29,709 nucleotides of DNA from NAT127 sp041655035. Its GTDB lineage: Bacteria; Pseudomonadota; Gammaproteobacteria; Pseudomonadales; Porticoccaceae. The stretch's first letter is position 1. Each line of letters starts with the position of its first letter. The stretch covers positions 1 through 29,709 of the forward strand of contig JBAZCN010000031.1 of assembly GCA_041655035.1 (NCBI GenBank). Direction: 5' to 3'. Below are positions 7,680-15,498 of the stretch, in pieces. The notes beneath the pieces were generated by a model that was not told the origin of the DNA, ran no database searches, and saw only the letters and a program-made list of their open reading frames with translations. The position numbers and the translations under genes were made by a program.

Positions 7680-8144
7680 ATGCCGACAGAACCCATTCTC
7701 AGCCACATGGCGATCCGCGGCCATCCCCTGCACCCCATGCTGATCCACTTTCCGGTGGCGGCGCTGCTGGGCTTGGTGGCAACGGATCTCGCTTACCTGT
7801 TCAGCGGGGATTATTTCTGGGCGAGGGCCAGCCTCTGGCTGGCGGGGGTCGGCGCTCTGGGGGGATGGATATCGGGAATGGCGGGGCTGGTGGATCTGAC
7901 AACGGTGGCGCGCATCCGCCGCCTGGTGACCGCCTGGTGCCACGCCATACTGGCGGTGATGCTGCTCTCCCTGGCCACCCTCAACTGGCTGCTGCGCCTC
8001 GACGGACCGGAATCGCAAATCCTGCCCTGGGGACTGTGGATATCGCTGCTCACCGGGGGGCTGATCGCGGCCACCGGCATCCTCGGCGGTCGGCTGGTGT
8101 ATGAATATGCGGTCGGGGTGAGCACCGAGGAAACGCTGCCCTGA
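7680..8144 (+). CDS. DUF2231 family membrane protein
   Basis: This 154-aa protein has four predicted membrane helices and the DUF2231 signature: GHPLHPMLIHFPVA near the N-terminus and GGRLVYEYAVG near the C-terminus. AGAGG lies 6 nt before ATG 7680. Proteins of this family often sit near oxidases and cytochromes, and His residues in HPLHP suggest heme or metal binding, but the biochemical role is unknown to me. It is divergent from the oxidase operon across 87 bp that must hold both promoters. Confidence 0.85.
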   Translation: MPTEPILSHMAIRGHPLHPMLIHFPVAALLGLVATDLAYLFSGDYFWARASLWLAGVGALGGWISGMAGLVDLTTVARIRRLVTAWCHAILAVMLLSLATLNWLLRLDGPESQILPWGLWISLLTGGLIAATGILGGRLVYEYAVGVSTEETLP

Positions 8145-8191
8145 AGCCGTCGCCCGCCCGGCGCCGGCCGCCCTCCGCTGCGCTGCACGCT

Positions 8192-8638
8192 TCACGACAG
8201 GGCCAGCGAGGGTTTGGCCAGCACCACCCACAGAATGGCCGCTATCAGCACACATACCGCGCTCCCCAGCAATTGGCACCAGGGCCGCAAGGACTTGTCA
8301 TTTCCCTGCCCGTCACCGACCGACTCGGCGCGCAAAACCAGCAGGCCCACCAGGGTGTGGCAGATAACCAGGCCGGTGACCAGTGTCAGCTTGGCGACCA
8401 GCCAGCCGTCGACGGTGCGGTTGAGGACAAAGACCGCTGTGCCGGACATGATCGCGACCAGCGCCGCCGGAGTGGCCACATGGGTGAACACAAACCGTTC
8501 GACGGTATTGAACGGCCGGCGCATTTCCATGATCCCGGCGCGCCGGGCATTGATGCCGACGATAAGTACAGGGAGGTAAAGCAGCGCCGCGCACCACGAC
8601 AGCATCGCGGAAACATGCACCGCAAGTATCCATAGCAT
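8192..8638 (-). CDS. HemJ/CopD-like membrane protein
   Basis: This 148-aa protein has four predicted helices. It resembles HemJ (protoporphyrinogen IX oxidase): it begins MLWILAVHVSAMLSWCAALLY, with a His in the first helix, and has a later GWLVAKLTLV...CHTLVG segment matching the GWLxxK...YH region of HemJ. Proteins like this are also labelled CopD family. Next to cytochrome genes a role in heme supply is attractive, but I see no proof of enzyme activity. I chose ATG 8638 because AAAGGGG lies 9 nt upstream; the open frame continues to 8932 without resembling the family. Confidence 0.75.
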   Translation of the reverse strand: MLWILAVHVSAMLSWCAALLYLPVLIVGINARRAGIMEMRRPFNTVERFVFTHVATPAALVAIMSGTAVFVLNRTVDGWLVAKLTLVTGLVICHTLVGLLVLRAESVGDGQGNDKSLRPWCQLLGSAVCVLIAAILWVVLAKPSLALS

Positions 8639-9197
8639 CGAGGAAACCCCTTTGAAATACCCACGCGACCCTGTCTGCTTCCGCTTCCGCGCCGGCGATC
8701 CAGAAAGTCGGCGCACGGCTTCGGAAACCCTTTGAAGCGACCGTTCATATTCAGGCGCTGCGACGATCGCGCTCCATTTCTTCCTGCGGATTACTGTGAC
8801 CGCTGATCTGTACGCCCGTTCACCCGCCGCCAAAAACGAAGTCGTTCCCGGAAAATCCCCCATCCCGGCAGGCCGAATCACAGCGGGTCCAAGCGGAGCC
8901 ATCGCGTTGGCGGCAACGCCACCCCGATCCACGTCTTTCCAGAGATGAGTTTATGCCCTTTTGTCGCGCCTATTGTTATCGCGTTTTCGGTTGGCGTTTG
9001 CTAGGGTATGCCGGCGGGCGCGTCCCATTGCGCTGGCTCGGCAATCACCGCCCCCGCCCAACAGCGGGATGTGCCGCACCCGGCATTGCCGACACCGGGA
9101 AATCGTCATCGCGAGCCTGTCATTCACCCGATGGGTTACGGGCGACGGTTGGCGACCCGGCCTTTCAATCAATAAACACAATCAAGGAGCACCGAGC
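8639..9197. other. 559-bp intergenic region, no gene recognised
   Basis: Open frames cross this stretch on both strands but none looks like a protein I know, and the flanking genes have good starts at 8638 and 9198. It must hold the promoters of two divergent genes. GGAAACCC-TTTGAA occurs twice (8642-8656 with one extra C, and 8723-8736). The first copy also supplies the ribosome-binding site of the HemJ-like gene. I saw no convincing -35/-10 pair. Confidence 0.4.
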
Positions 9198-9557
9198 ATG
9201 AGCACCCCCGACGCCAAGACCATTGAGACCTTCCTGCGCCTGCAGTACCGCTTGTGGAGCGAAGGCAAATTCGAAGAGATGCTGGCGGCTTTCCGCGAGA
9301 TCGCCCCCAACGGCCTGACTATCGAGTACGTGGGCAAGGAGCCCCGGGACGGCTGGCAGGAGCTGGACGAAATGTGGGCCCAGTATGGCAATAAATGTCC
9401 CACCGAAGTGGTGCTGTTGCTGGTCAATGGCAACGAGGCCGCCACCCATATCCTCAATCACATGCAGACCGACAATGGCGTGGTCAGCGTGCCCAGCCTC
9501 GAAACCTACAAGTTCGGAGACGGCACCCTCCACGTTCGCTATTATCATCAGGCGTGA
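9198..9557 (+). CDS. NTF2-like (SnoaL-fold) protein
   Basis: This 119-aa protein looks like a single-domain NTF2-like fold: an N-terminal helix (FLRLQYRLWSEGKFEEML), then alternating strands ending in YKFGDGTLHVRYYH. It has no signal peptide, so it is probably cytoplasmic. Such proteins may bind small molecules or act as isomerases or dehydratases; no function can be assigned. AAGGAG (9184-9189) decides the start at ATG 9198. It precedes the YceI gene by 51 bp and may share a transcript with it. Confidence 0.65.
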   Translation: MSTPDAKTIETFLRLQYRLWSEGKFEEMLAAFREIAPNGLTIEYVGKEPRDGWQELDEMWAQYGNKCPTEVVLLLVNGNEAATHILNHMQTDNGVVSVPSLETYKFGDGTLHVRYYHQA

Positions 9558-9608
9558 CCCTGACGAGCCATCGTCAACCATGATTATCCACTGACAAGGA
9601 GCGACTCT

Positions 9609-10187
9609 GTGATAAAAATCCCCTCGACCCTGATCCTCGCCGGCGCTTTCGCCGCCGGCAGTGCATTCGCGGCCCCCGTCACCTACGAGATAGATCCAAG
9701 CCATACCTATCCAAGCTTCGAAGCGGACCACATGGGTCTGTCCTTCTGGCGCGGCAAGTTCAACACCACCAAGGGTGAAGTGGTGCTGGACAAAGAAGCG
9801 CAAACCGGTTCGGTCAATATCGCCATCGACGTCAACAGTGTCGATTTCGGTCACGACGAAATGAACAAGAAGGCGCGGAGCGACGAACTGTTCGACACGG
9901 CCAACTATCCGGACGCCCAGTTTGCCGGCACCCTCGGGGATTTCAAGGACGGCGCGCCCACCTCTCTCAAGGGCAACCTGACCCTCCACGGCGTCACCGC
10001 ACCGGTGGATCTGGAGATCACCCATTTCAAATGCATCATGCATCCGATGCTCAACAAGGAAGCGTGTGGCGCCGATGCCAGCGGCAGCTTTCAACGGGAT
10101 GATTTTGGCCTCGCCTTCGGCAAGGAATACGGTTTCGACATGACCGTAAACCTGCGCATCCAGGTCGAGGCCGTCATCAAGGAGTGA
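9609..10187 (+). CDS. YceI family periplasmic lipid-binding protein
   Basis: This 192-aa protein starts at GTG 9609, 7 nt after AAGGAG. It has a signal peptide with likely cleavage at SAFA/APVT (residue 21), followed by the YceI opening YEIDPSHTYPSFEADHMG and later motifs NSVDFGHDEMNKKARSDELFD and GNLTLHGVTAPV. YceI proteins form a beta-barrel that binds isoprenoid chains such as polyprenyl quinones. Two Cys (FKC and EACG) lie in the C-terminal half. A link to respiratory quinones would fit the neighbours but is inference. Confidence 0.9.
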   Translation: MIKIPSTLILAGAFAAGSAFAAPVTYEIDPSHTYPSFEADHMGLSFWRGKFNTTKGEVVLDKEAQTGSVNIAIDVNSVDFGHDEMNKKARSDELFDTANYPDAQFAGTLGDFKDGAPTSLKGNLTLHGVTAPVDLEITHFKCIMHPMLNKEACGADASGSFQRDDFGLAFGKEYGFDMTVNLRIQVEAVIKE

Positions 10188-10261
10188 ACGCCACAGGGCC
10201 ATGGACGGCCGACAGCCAACGTCTGATGGCGCCACCGCCGAGCGGGGTGCCGGTCATAGAG

Positions 10262-10328
10262 GAATGAAGCGCACCGAGCCAGAACGGTGCGCCTCCTGCG
10301 TCGGCACACCCTATGGGGATGTGCCGAC
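10262..10328. repeat. REP-like paired hairpin, copy 1
   Basis: It begins with the 16-bp core GAATGAAGCGCACCGA. Stem 1 is GCGCACCG (10269-10276) with CGGTGCGC (10285-10292), a perfect 8-bp stem with an 8-nt loop. Stem 2 is GTCGGCACA (10300-10308) with TGTGCCGAC (10320-10328), a perfect 9-bp stem. It sits between convergent yceI and rhlE and may also act as a bidirectional terminator. Confidence 0.7.
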
Positions 10329-10387
10329 ATTCATCATCGAGCTACTTCGTCATCGAGTTGCGCCCGCCGCTGGCTTGAGAGCCATAG

Positions 10388-10462
10388 GGTGCGCTGAAGA
10401 ATGAAGCGCACCGAAACCCAACGGTGCGCTTCCCGCCTCGGCGGCGCCTGTGGGACGAGGCG
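10388..10462. repeat. REP-like paired hairpin, copy 2
   Basis: It has the same 16-bp core (10399-10414) and the same 31-nt first module as copy 1, with stem GCGCACCG (10406-10413)/CGGTGCGC (10422-10429). A preceding GGTGCGCT (10388-10395) can pair instead with AGCGCACC (10405-10412). The second stem is CGCCTCG (10434-10440)/CGAGGCG (10456-10462). The second-stem sequence differs from copy 1 but the stem is kept, so the structure appears conserved. Confidence 0.7.
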
Positions 10463-10507
10463 CCCGGCGGGGGATGCACAGGCGGGCCCGGCACAGCGCG
10501 CACGCCA

Positions 10508-11824
10508 TCAGCGGTTGTAGTTGCCGCCCTGGCCACCTGCCCGCCGACCGCCACTGCCACTCCCGGCATTGCGCGGCCGAGAGGACGGCCGGGAAGATGG
10601 CCGGTCGCCGCCCGGCCGGGGACCGGATGCCGCTCGCGGCGCGCGGTTGTTGCGCCCGTTGGGAATCGGTTCGGCCTTGATGCTCGGATCGGGGGCAAAG
10701 CCATCGATCACCACTTTCGGCACATCGTGCTTGATCAGCCGTTCGATGTCGCGCAGCAGCTTGAGTTCGTCGACACACACCAGTGATACCGCCTCCCCTT
10801 CATTGCCGGCGCGGCCGGTGCGGCCGATACGGTGGACATAATCCTCCGGCACGTTGGGCAGTTCAAAATTGACCACATGGGGCAACTGATCGATATCGAG
10901 GCCGCGAGCGGCGATATCGGTGGCCACCAGTACCCGAACTTTGCCGGATTTGAAATCTGCCAGCGCCCGGGTGCGAGCGCCCTGGCTCTTGTTGCCATGG
11001 ATCGCGGCGGCGGTCAGGCCGTCTTTCTCCAATTGCTCGGCGAGGCGGTTGGCACCGTGCTTGGTGCGGGTGAATACCAGCACCTGGCGCCAGTCATTGG
11101 TACCGATCAGCAACGACAGCAACTCGCGCTTGCGCTCCCTGTCGACCGGGTGCACCACCTGGGCCACCGTCTCCGAGGCGGTATTGCGGCGCGCCACCTC
11201 GATCAGTACGGGCTTGTTCAGCAGGCGGTCGGCAAGCTGTTTGATCTCTTCGGAAAACGTCGCTGAAAACAGCAAGTTCTGACGCTGCTTGGGCAAAACC
11301 GCCAGCACCTTGCGGATATCGTGGATGAAACCCATATCGAGCATGCGATCGGCTTCGTCGAGCACCAGAATTTCGACTTTCGACAGATCCAGGGTTTTCT
11401 GGGAAACGTGATCGAGCAACCGCCCCGGTGTCGCCACCAGGATATCGACGCCCTTGCGCAGCAGGCTGATCTGCGGGTTGATATTGACGCCGCCGAAGAT
11501 CACCGCCGAACGCAGCGGCAGATACTTGCCATAGGTGGTGACACTTTCGCTGACCTGGGCGGCCAGTTCACGGGTGGGCGTCAACACCAGCGCCCGCACC
11601 GGGCGAAACCCGTTGCCGGCGACCGCATTGGCACTCAGCCGCTGCAACAGCGGCAGGGTGAATCCGGCGGTCTTACCGGTGCCGGTCTGAGCGCCGGCGA
11701 GCACATCGCCACCCTTGAGCACGACGGGGATGGCCTGGGCCTGGATTGGGGTGGGTTGGCTGTAGCCCTGTTCGGACACGGCACGCAGCAATTCGGCCGA
11801 CAGGCCGAGTTCATTGAACATCAT
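10508..11824 (-). CDS. rhlE: DEAD-box ATP-dependent RNA helicase RhlE
   Basis: This 438-aa helicase unwinds RNA, probably in ribosome maturation or mRNA decay. It shows the Q motif (SQPTPIQ), Walker A AQTGTGKT (45-52), PTRELAAQ, TPGR, DEAD (156-159), SAT, the VATDIAARGLDI motif and HRIGRTGR. The C-terminus is a basic, Gly/Arg/Ser-rich tail ending GGNYNR, as in RhlE. I chose ATG 11824 (MMFNELGLS) because GGAG lies 10 nt upstream. The next codon, ATG 11821, is an equally possible start. Confidence 0.93.
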   Translation of the reverse strand: MMFNELGLSAELLRAVSEQGYSQPTPIQAQAIPVVLKGGDVLAGAQTGTGKTAGFTLPLLQRLSANAVAGNGFRPVRALVLTPTRELAAQVSESVTTYGKYLPLRSAVIFGGVNINPQISLLRKGVDILVATPGRLLDHVSQKTLDLSKVEILVLDEADRMLDMGFIHDIRKVLAVLPKQRQNLLFSATFSEEIKQLADRLLNKPVLIEVARRNTASETVAQVVHPVDRERKRELLSLLIGTNDWRQVLVFTRTKHGANRLAEQLEKDGLTAAAIHGNKSQGARTRALADFKSGKVRVLVATDIAARGLDIDQLPHVVNFELPNVPEDYVHRIGRTGRAGNEGEAVSLVCVDELKLLRDIERLIKHDVPKVVIDGFAPDPSIKAEPIPNGRNNRAPRAASGPRPGGDRPSSRPSSRPRNAGSGSGGRRAGGQGGNYNR

Positions 11825-11968
11825 GGATTGAATACTCCGGAACCAGCCTGTCCACGCACGAGGCAATGGAACGGTCGCAGGCGGGTGGTTTTAAAGGTGT
11901 CTGAGGAGGGTTGGAGCAACTGCCTTTGACACATGAGGTGCCGACCGAAGGGCACCGCGAAGGCGGCG

Positions 11969-11998
11969 ACTATAACAGCGCCATGGGGTCAAGTCCAA
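11969..11998 (-). promoter_or_regulatory. putative rhlE promoter
   Basis: On the minus strand TATAGT (11969-11974, 5/6 to the -10 consensus) follows TTGGAC (11993-11998) after 18 bp. Transcription would begin near 11962 and leave a leader of about 138 nt before rhlE. The -35 match is poor. Confidence 0.4.
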
Positions 11999-12110
11999 TA
12001 CCAGGGCGCGATTATGTTGCGCTGCGACATCGAGCAGGTGCAACCGTCAAGCGGCTGGCGACGTCCTCCCACTGTGCCCCCGAGCACCCGACGGCACGCC
12101 GGGCGGCGGC

Positions 12111-12165
12111 GTCATATAAACAAAAATTAGTCATATAGACACATATTTATCGATGTCACAAAAAC
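12111..12165 (+). promoter_or_regulatory. three GT-N7-AC sites (NorR-like enhancer)
   Basis: GTCATATAAAC (12111-12121), GTCATATAGAC (12130-12140) and GTCACAAAAAC (12155-12165) all fit GT-N7-AC and all begin GTCA. GT-N7-AC is the core of sites bound by NorR, the NO-sensing activator of sigma54 promoters, which typically uses three sites. They lie about 75-120 bp upstream of the predicted transcription start, the usual enhancer range. No norR gene is in the window. Confidence 0.5.
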
Positions 12166-12208
12166 ACAAACTAACAAAAAATCCTTTTAAATCAATACAA
12201 AAAAAGAT

Positions 12209-12225
12209 TGGCATAATTCTAGCTA
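12209..12225 (+). promoter_or_regulatory. sigma54-type (-24/-12) promoter of nirK
   Basis: TTGGCATAATTCTAGCT has GG (12210-12211) and GC (12222-12223) separated by exactly 10 bp and resembles the sigma54 consensus TGGCAC-N5-TTGC, with three mismatches. Transcription should start near 12235, 27 nt before the nirK ATG, leaving room for GGAGAG at 12251-12256. I found no good sigma70 pair with correct spacing here. Confidence 0.55.
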
Positions 12226-12261
12226 TGAGATGGCTATCCACCATAAAAATGGAGAGCACCC

Positions 12262-13200
12262 ATGAAAAACCTGTTCAAAAACCTCGTTCTTTCCGGCGCA
12301 GTTATAGCCGCCATGCCTGTCGTGGCAGAAACCATCAAGATCGAACTCACGGCCAAGGAGGCCGATGTCGCCATCGACAACGCCGGCACCACCCAGCGCA
12401 TGTGGACCTACGAAGGCGTTCTTCCCGGCCCGCTGATACGGGTCAAGGAGGGCGACAAGGTGGAGATCACCCTGCACAACCACCCCGACAATGGCAACAG
12501 TCACTCGATAGACCTCCACGCGGCGGTGGTCGATGTCCTGGATGAGTTCGACGAGGTAAAGCCGGGCGATACCAAGCAGTTCACGTTCAGCGCTGATTAC
12601 CCTGGCGTCTTCATCTACCACTGCGGTGCCGACTCGATGGCCGAGCATATCGGCCGCGGCATGTACGGCGTGATCATCGTCGATCCGAAGGAGGGCTATA
12701 GCCAGGATTATCCGAAGCCTGACCGCGAGTACGTCATCATCCAGAGCGACCTGTACACCGAGGGCACCTCGGCCGAGGACATGGCGATGGGCAATGGCTG
12801 GAAGGCGTCGCTGATCAACGGCAAGGTATACCACTACAGTCCAGTGCACGATCCCAATGCCAGCCTGGCGCTGGAAGCCAAGCCGGGCGAGCGGGTGCGC
12901 ATCTTCTACGCCAATGCCATGGTCAACGAGGCGGCGGCAATGCACCCCATTGCCGGCATCTGGGACCGGGTGTGGGATAACGGCAACCCGAAAAACGTCA
13001 GCCATGGCCTGCAGACCGTCAGCGTCGCGGCCGCTCACGGCATGGTCATGGATATCGTGCCGCCCGCCGACCGCCCCACCAATAACGCCATTGTCGATCA
13101 CCGTATGAAACACGCGCTGAACGGGGCGATCTCTGTGCTGATGACGCACGCGGATGCCGACCCAGCCAAAGGCCGCGGCGATCAACTACTGCTGCGTTGA
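12262..13200 (+). CDS. nirK: copper-containing nitrite reductase
   Basis: This 312-aa protein has a signal peptide (cleavage near VVA/ET) and two cupredoxin domains; it reduces nitrite to NO in the periplasm. Key residues of the known enzymes are visible. Type 1 copper: His81, Cys121, His129, Met134. Type 2 copper: His86, His120, His280. Catalytic pair: Asp84 (HSIDLH) and His228 (MHPIAGIWDRV). The C-terminal VDHxxxxALNGA segment matches AniA-type enzymes. The Cys121-His129 gap is one residue shorter than in well-known NirK, giving an HCGADSMAEH loop. It is the first gene of an operon with two cytochromes c and a multicopper oxidase, behind a putative sigma54 promoter. Confidence 0.92.
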   Translation: MKNLFKNLVLSGAVIAAMPVVAETIKIELTAKEADVAIDNAGTTQRMWTYEGVLPGPLIRVKEGDKVEITLHNHPDNGNSHSIDLHAAVVDVLDEFDEVKPGDTKQFTFSADYPGVFIYHCGADSMAEHIGRGMYGVIIVDPKEGYSQDYPKPDREYVIIQSDLYTEGTSAEDMAMGNGWKASLINGKVYHYSPVHDPNASLALEAKPGERVRIFYANAMVNEAAAMHPIAGIWDRVWDNGNPKNVSHGLQTVSVAAAHGMVMDIVPPADRPTNNAIVDHRMKHALNGAISVLMTHADADPAKGRGDQLLLR

Positions 13201-13214
13201 GAGGAGGTGCAACC

Positions 13215-13913
13215 ATGAACGTGAAAACCCTGGCCGCGGCGCTGTTGGCGGGGGGGCTGGTACAGCTCCCGTCCGGCGCGGTGGCCGACGGCAAGCAGTT
13301 GGTGGAGGCCAACTGCGCCTCCTGCCACGCCCTGGAGCGCCCCGACTACCAGGCCCTCGGCCACGAGGAGCGAATCAGCCGCAAAGGGCCGCCGCTGTAC
13401 TTCGCCGGCAATAAATTCCAGGCCGAGTGGCTCGAAAGCTGGCTGCAGACCCCGGTGCGCCTGCGCCCCGCCGGGGTCTTTCCCCCCGCCGCGGTGAAAC
13501 ACACCGATGACGGCGATGCGATAGACCCCGCGGCCCTGGAGGACCACCCCGCCCTGGCCGCCGACGAGGCGCGGCAGGCTGCGGAATACCTGATGAGCCT
13601 GCACCCTTTCGACGAGCTGATTGCCGCCACCCCCTATGAACCCGGCACCATCGCCGCGCGCATGGGCCAGCTCAACTTCACCAAGTTCAACGGCTGTGAC
13701 GCCTGCCACCAGGATGCGCCGAATACCGGCGGACTTTCCGGGCCCGAGCTATACAGCGCCTGGCGGCGGCTGCAGCCAAAATTCATCGCGGCCGTTATCG
13801 CCGACCCGGTGGCCTGGGACCCAAACACTCTGATGCCCAAAACCAATCTCAACGACAGTGCGGTGGAAAGACTCAGCAACTACCTGAAACTCATCGGGGA
13901 GGAACAGCCATGA
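13215..13913 (+). CDS. diheme cytochrome c, NcgB-like
   Basis: This 232-aa periplasmic protein has a signal peptide (cleavage near AVA/DG) and two heme c sites, CASCH (34-38) and CDACH (161-165). Met207 in TLMPK is a likely axial ligand of the second heme. ATG 13215 follows GAGGAGG by about 7 nt and lies 14 nt after nirK. The final four bases overlap the next cytochrome gene (ATGA). In Nitrosomonas europaea the nirK cluster contains a diheme cytochrome (ncgB) of this kind. It probably passes electrons to or from NirK or the downstream oxidase. Confidence 0.87.
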   Translation: MNVKTLAAALLAGGLVQLPSGAVADGKQLVEANCASCHALERPDYQALGHEERISRKGPPLYFAGNKFQAEWLESWLQTPVRLRPAGVFPPAAVKHTDDGDAIDPAALEDHPALAADEARQAAEYLMSLHPFDELIAATPYEPGTIAARMGQLNFTKFNGCDACHQDAPNTGGLSGPELYSAWRRLQPKFIAAVIADPVAWDPNTLMPKTNLNDSAVERLSNYLKLIGEEQP

Positions 13914-14296
13914 GCGCGACAGCAGCCTTGAGCCCCGCAAAAGCCCTGACGATGGCGATGACCCTGTGCGCTCCGCTGTTGCTGGCGGCCGCCCTGCCCG
14001 CCCGGGGGGCCGACGGGGAAACGCTCTACAAAATCTATTGCACCCAGTGCCACGGTGTGGAGGGGTATGGCAACGGCGTCAACGTGCCGGCCATGTCGGT
14101 ACAGCCCCGCAACCACCGGGACCGCGGCGAGATGTCGGCGCGCACCGACGAGGAACTGTTCAAGGCTATCAAGCACGGCGGCAAGAGCATCAACAAATCC
14201 GTGCTGATGCCCACCTGGGGCCAAAACCTGAACGACGACGAAATCAACGCGCTGGTTCTCTACCTGCGTGAACTGTGCTGTAACAGCGGAGGTTGA
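13910..14296 (+). CDS. monoheme cytochrome c, NcgC-like
   Basis: This 128-aa protein has a long N-terminal region with a hydrophobic helix (12-30) that should be a signal peptide, then one class I cytochrome c domain with CTQCH (44-48) and a likely axial Met100 in VLMPTWG. The gene overlaps its upstream neighbour by 4 bp, so translation is coupled. The C-terminus ends in an unusual Cys pair (LCCNSGG). It matches the monoheme cytochrome (ncgC) of the Nitrosomonas nirK cluster in type and company. Confidence 0.85.
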   Translation: MSATAALSPAKALTMAMTLCAPLLLAAALPARGADGETLYKIYCTQCHGVEGYGNGVNVPAMSVQPRNHRDRGEMSARTDEELFKAIKHGGKSINKSVLMPTWGQNLNDDEINALVLYLRELCCNSGG

Positions 14297-14301
14297 CCAC
14301 C

Positions 14302-15354
14302 ATGATCAAGCACTCGACGAGCCTGTTGCTGGCGGCCTGCCTGCTGGCCGGCAATGCCCTGGCCGAGCTTCGCCAGTTCGAGATGACCATCGATGAGCTG
14401 GATCTGGAGGTGGCCCCCGGCTTCACCACCAAGGTCTGGGCTTTCAACGGCCAGGTGCCCGGCCCTCTCCTCCATGTGCAGGAGGGCGATGAAGTGGAAG
14501 TGACTGTGCATAACCTCACCAGTCTCAACCACAGTATTCACTGGCATGGCGTCTACCAGACCAAAAGCTGGCGATCCGACGGCGTGCCCGATGTGACGCA
14601 ATTGGGCATCGAGCCGGGCGACAGCTATACCTATCGCTTCGTCGCCGACCGCGTCGGCAGCCTCTGGTACCACTGCCACGTCAACGTCTCGGAGCACGTC
14701 GACCTGCGCGGCATGTGGGGTCCGCTGGTGGTCAGGCCGAAAAAGCCCAGCGCCCTGGAGAAGCGCGTGACCAAGGAGGCCATCCTGATGTTCTCCGGCT
14801 GGAACTCGGAAGTCGCCAGCGAGTACGGCACCGGCGGCCACCCCGCCGAAGTGGTGGATTACTTTTCCATCAACGGCAAGTCATTTCCCTTGAACCAGCC
14901 GCTGCGGGTCAAGGAGGGCGATGTGGTCAGACTGCGGATCTACGCGCCCAGCATCCCGGTCGCTTTCCACCCCCACGGCCACGACATGCTGGTGACCCAT
15001 AAGGACGGCCTGCCGCTGCCGGCACCCTACGGCGCGGACGTGCTCGCCATGTCTCCCGGCGAGCGCTATGACGTGATCATCGAGATGAACAACCCGGGCA
15101 TCTGGATGACCCACGATCACATCGAGCACCACGTCACCAACGCCGGCAAGCACCATACGGGATCGATGCTGGTGATCGAATATGAAGGTATCGAGGCCGA
15201 CGACTTCTACCACTGGAAACACATCGACTACAAGCCCGACTTCTACATGAGCGAGTCGCTGGCCAAGCCCTTCGGCTTGCATAGCAACGAGGCGTTCAAC
15301 GCCTTCGACCCGGCCCTGGAACGCCGCCCGCAGCGGGCGGCCCATGACCATTGA
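14302..15354 (+). CDS. two-domain multicopper oxidase, NcgA-like
   Basis: This 350-aa periplasmic protein has a signal peptide (cleavage NALA/EL). Domain 1 carries HSIHWHG (His77, 80, 82) and YHCH...H...M (His124, Cys125, His126, His132, Met138). Domain 2 carries FHPHGHD (His223, 225, 227) and HDH (271-273). The type 1 copper Cys is in domain 1 only, which makes it a type B two-domain oxidase; the trinuclear site would form between subunits. A blue copper oxidase of this class, ncgA, lies beside nirK in Nitrosomonas europaea, where the ncg genes are needed for NirK-dependent nitrite tolerance. The start is ATG 14302, 9 nt after CGGAGG. The substrate is unknown. Confidence 0.87.
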   Translation: MIKHSTSLLLAACLLAGNALAELRQFEMTIDELDLEVAPGFTTKVWAFNGQVPGPLLHVQEGDEVEVTVHNLTSLNHSIHWHGVYQTKSWRSDGVPDVTQLGIEPGDSYTYRFVADRVGSLWYHCHVNVSEHVDLRGMWGPLVVRPKKPSALEKRVTKEAILMFSGWNSEVASEYGTGGHPAEVVDYFSINGKSFPLNQPLRVKEGDVVRLRIYAPSIPVAFHPHGHDMLVTHKDGLPLPAPYGADVLAMSPGERYDVIIEMNNPGIWMTHDHIEHHVTNAGKHHTGSMLVIEYEGIEADDFYHWKHIDYKPDFYMSESLAKPFGLHSNEAFNAFDPALERRPQRAAHDH

Positions 15355-15383
15355 CGGCTGGCGACCCGGTGCTGCGGGGGTGA

Positions 15384-15394
15384 GACAATTTGTC
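15384..15394. promoter_or_regulatory. perfect 11-bp palindrome before the TonB receptor
   Basis: GACAATTTGTC lies 105 bp upstream of the receptor start. It resembles the half-sites of CusR/CopR copper boxes (TGACAA-NN-TTGTCA as I recall them) but has one central base instead of two. It could be an operator for the receptor and PepSY genes; the protein that binds it is unknown. Confidence 0.3.
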
Positions 15395-15498
15395 GCATGG
15401 GTGAAGGGCGCGATTGCCACTATCCTTGCGGTCGAATCCCTGTCATCGACCCCTGCCATCGGCGATGGCGCCCCCGTCCACAGGAGCCTGACCTTTAT

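Noticed and set aside
8961..9197. In-frame upstream extension of the NTF2-like protein.
   Set aside because: Arg/Pro-rich and without family likeness; a clear AAGGAG site sets the start at 9198.
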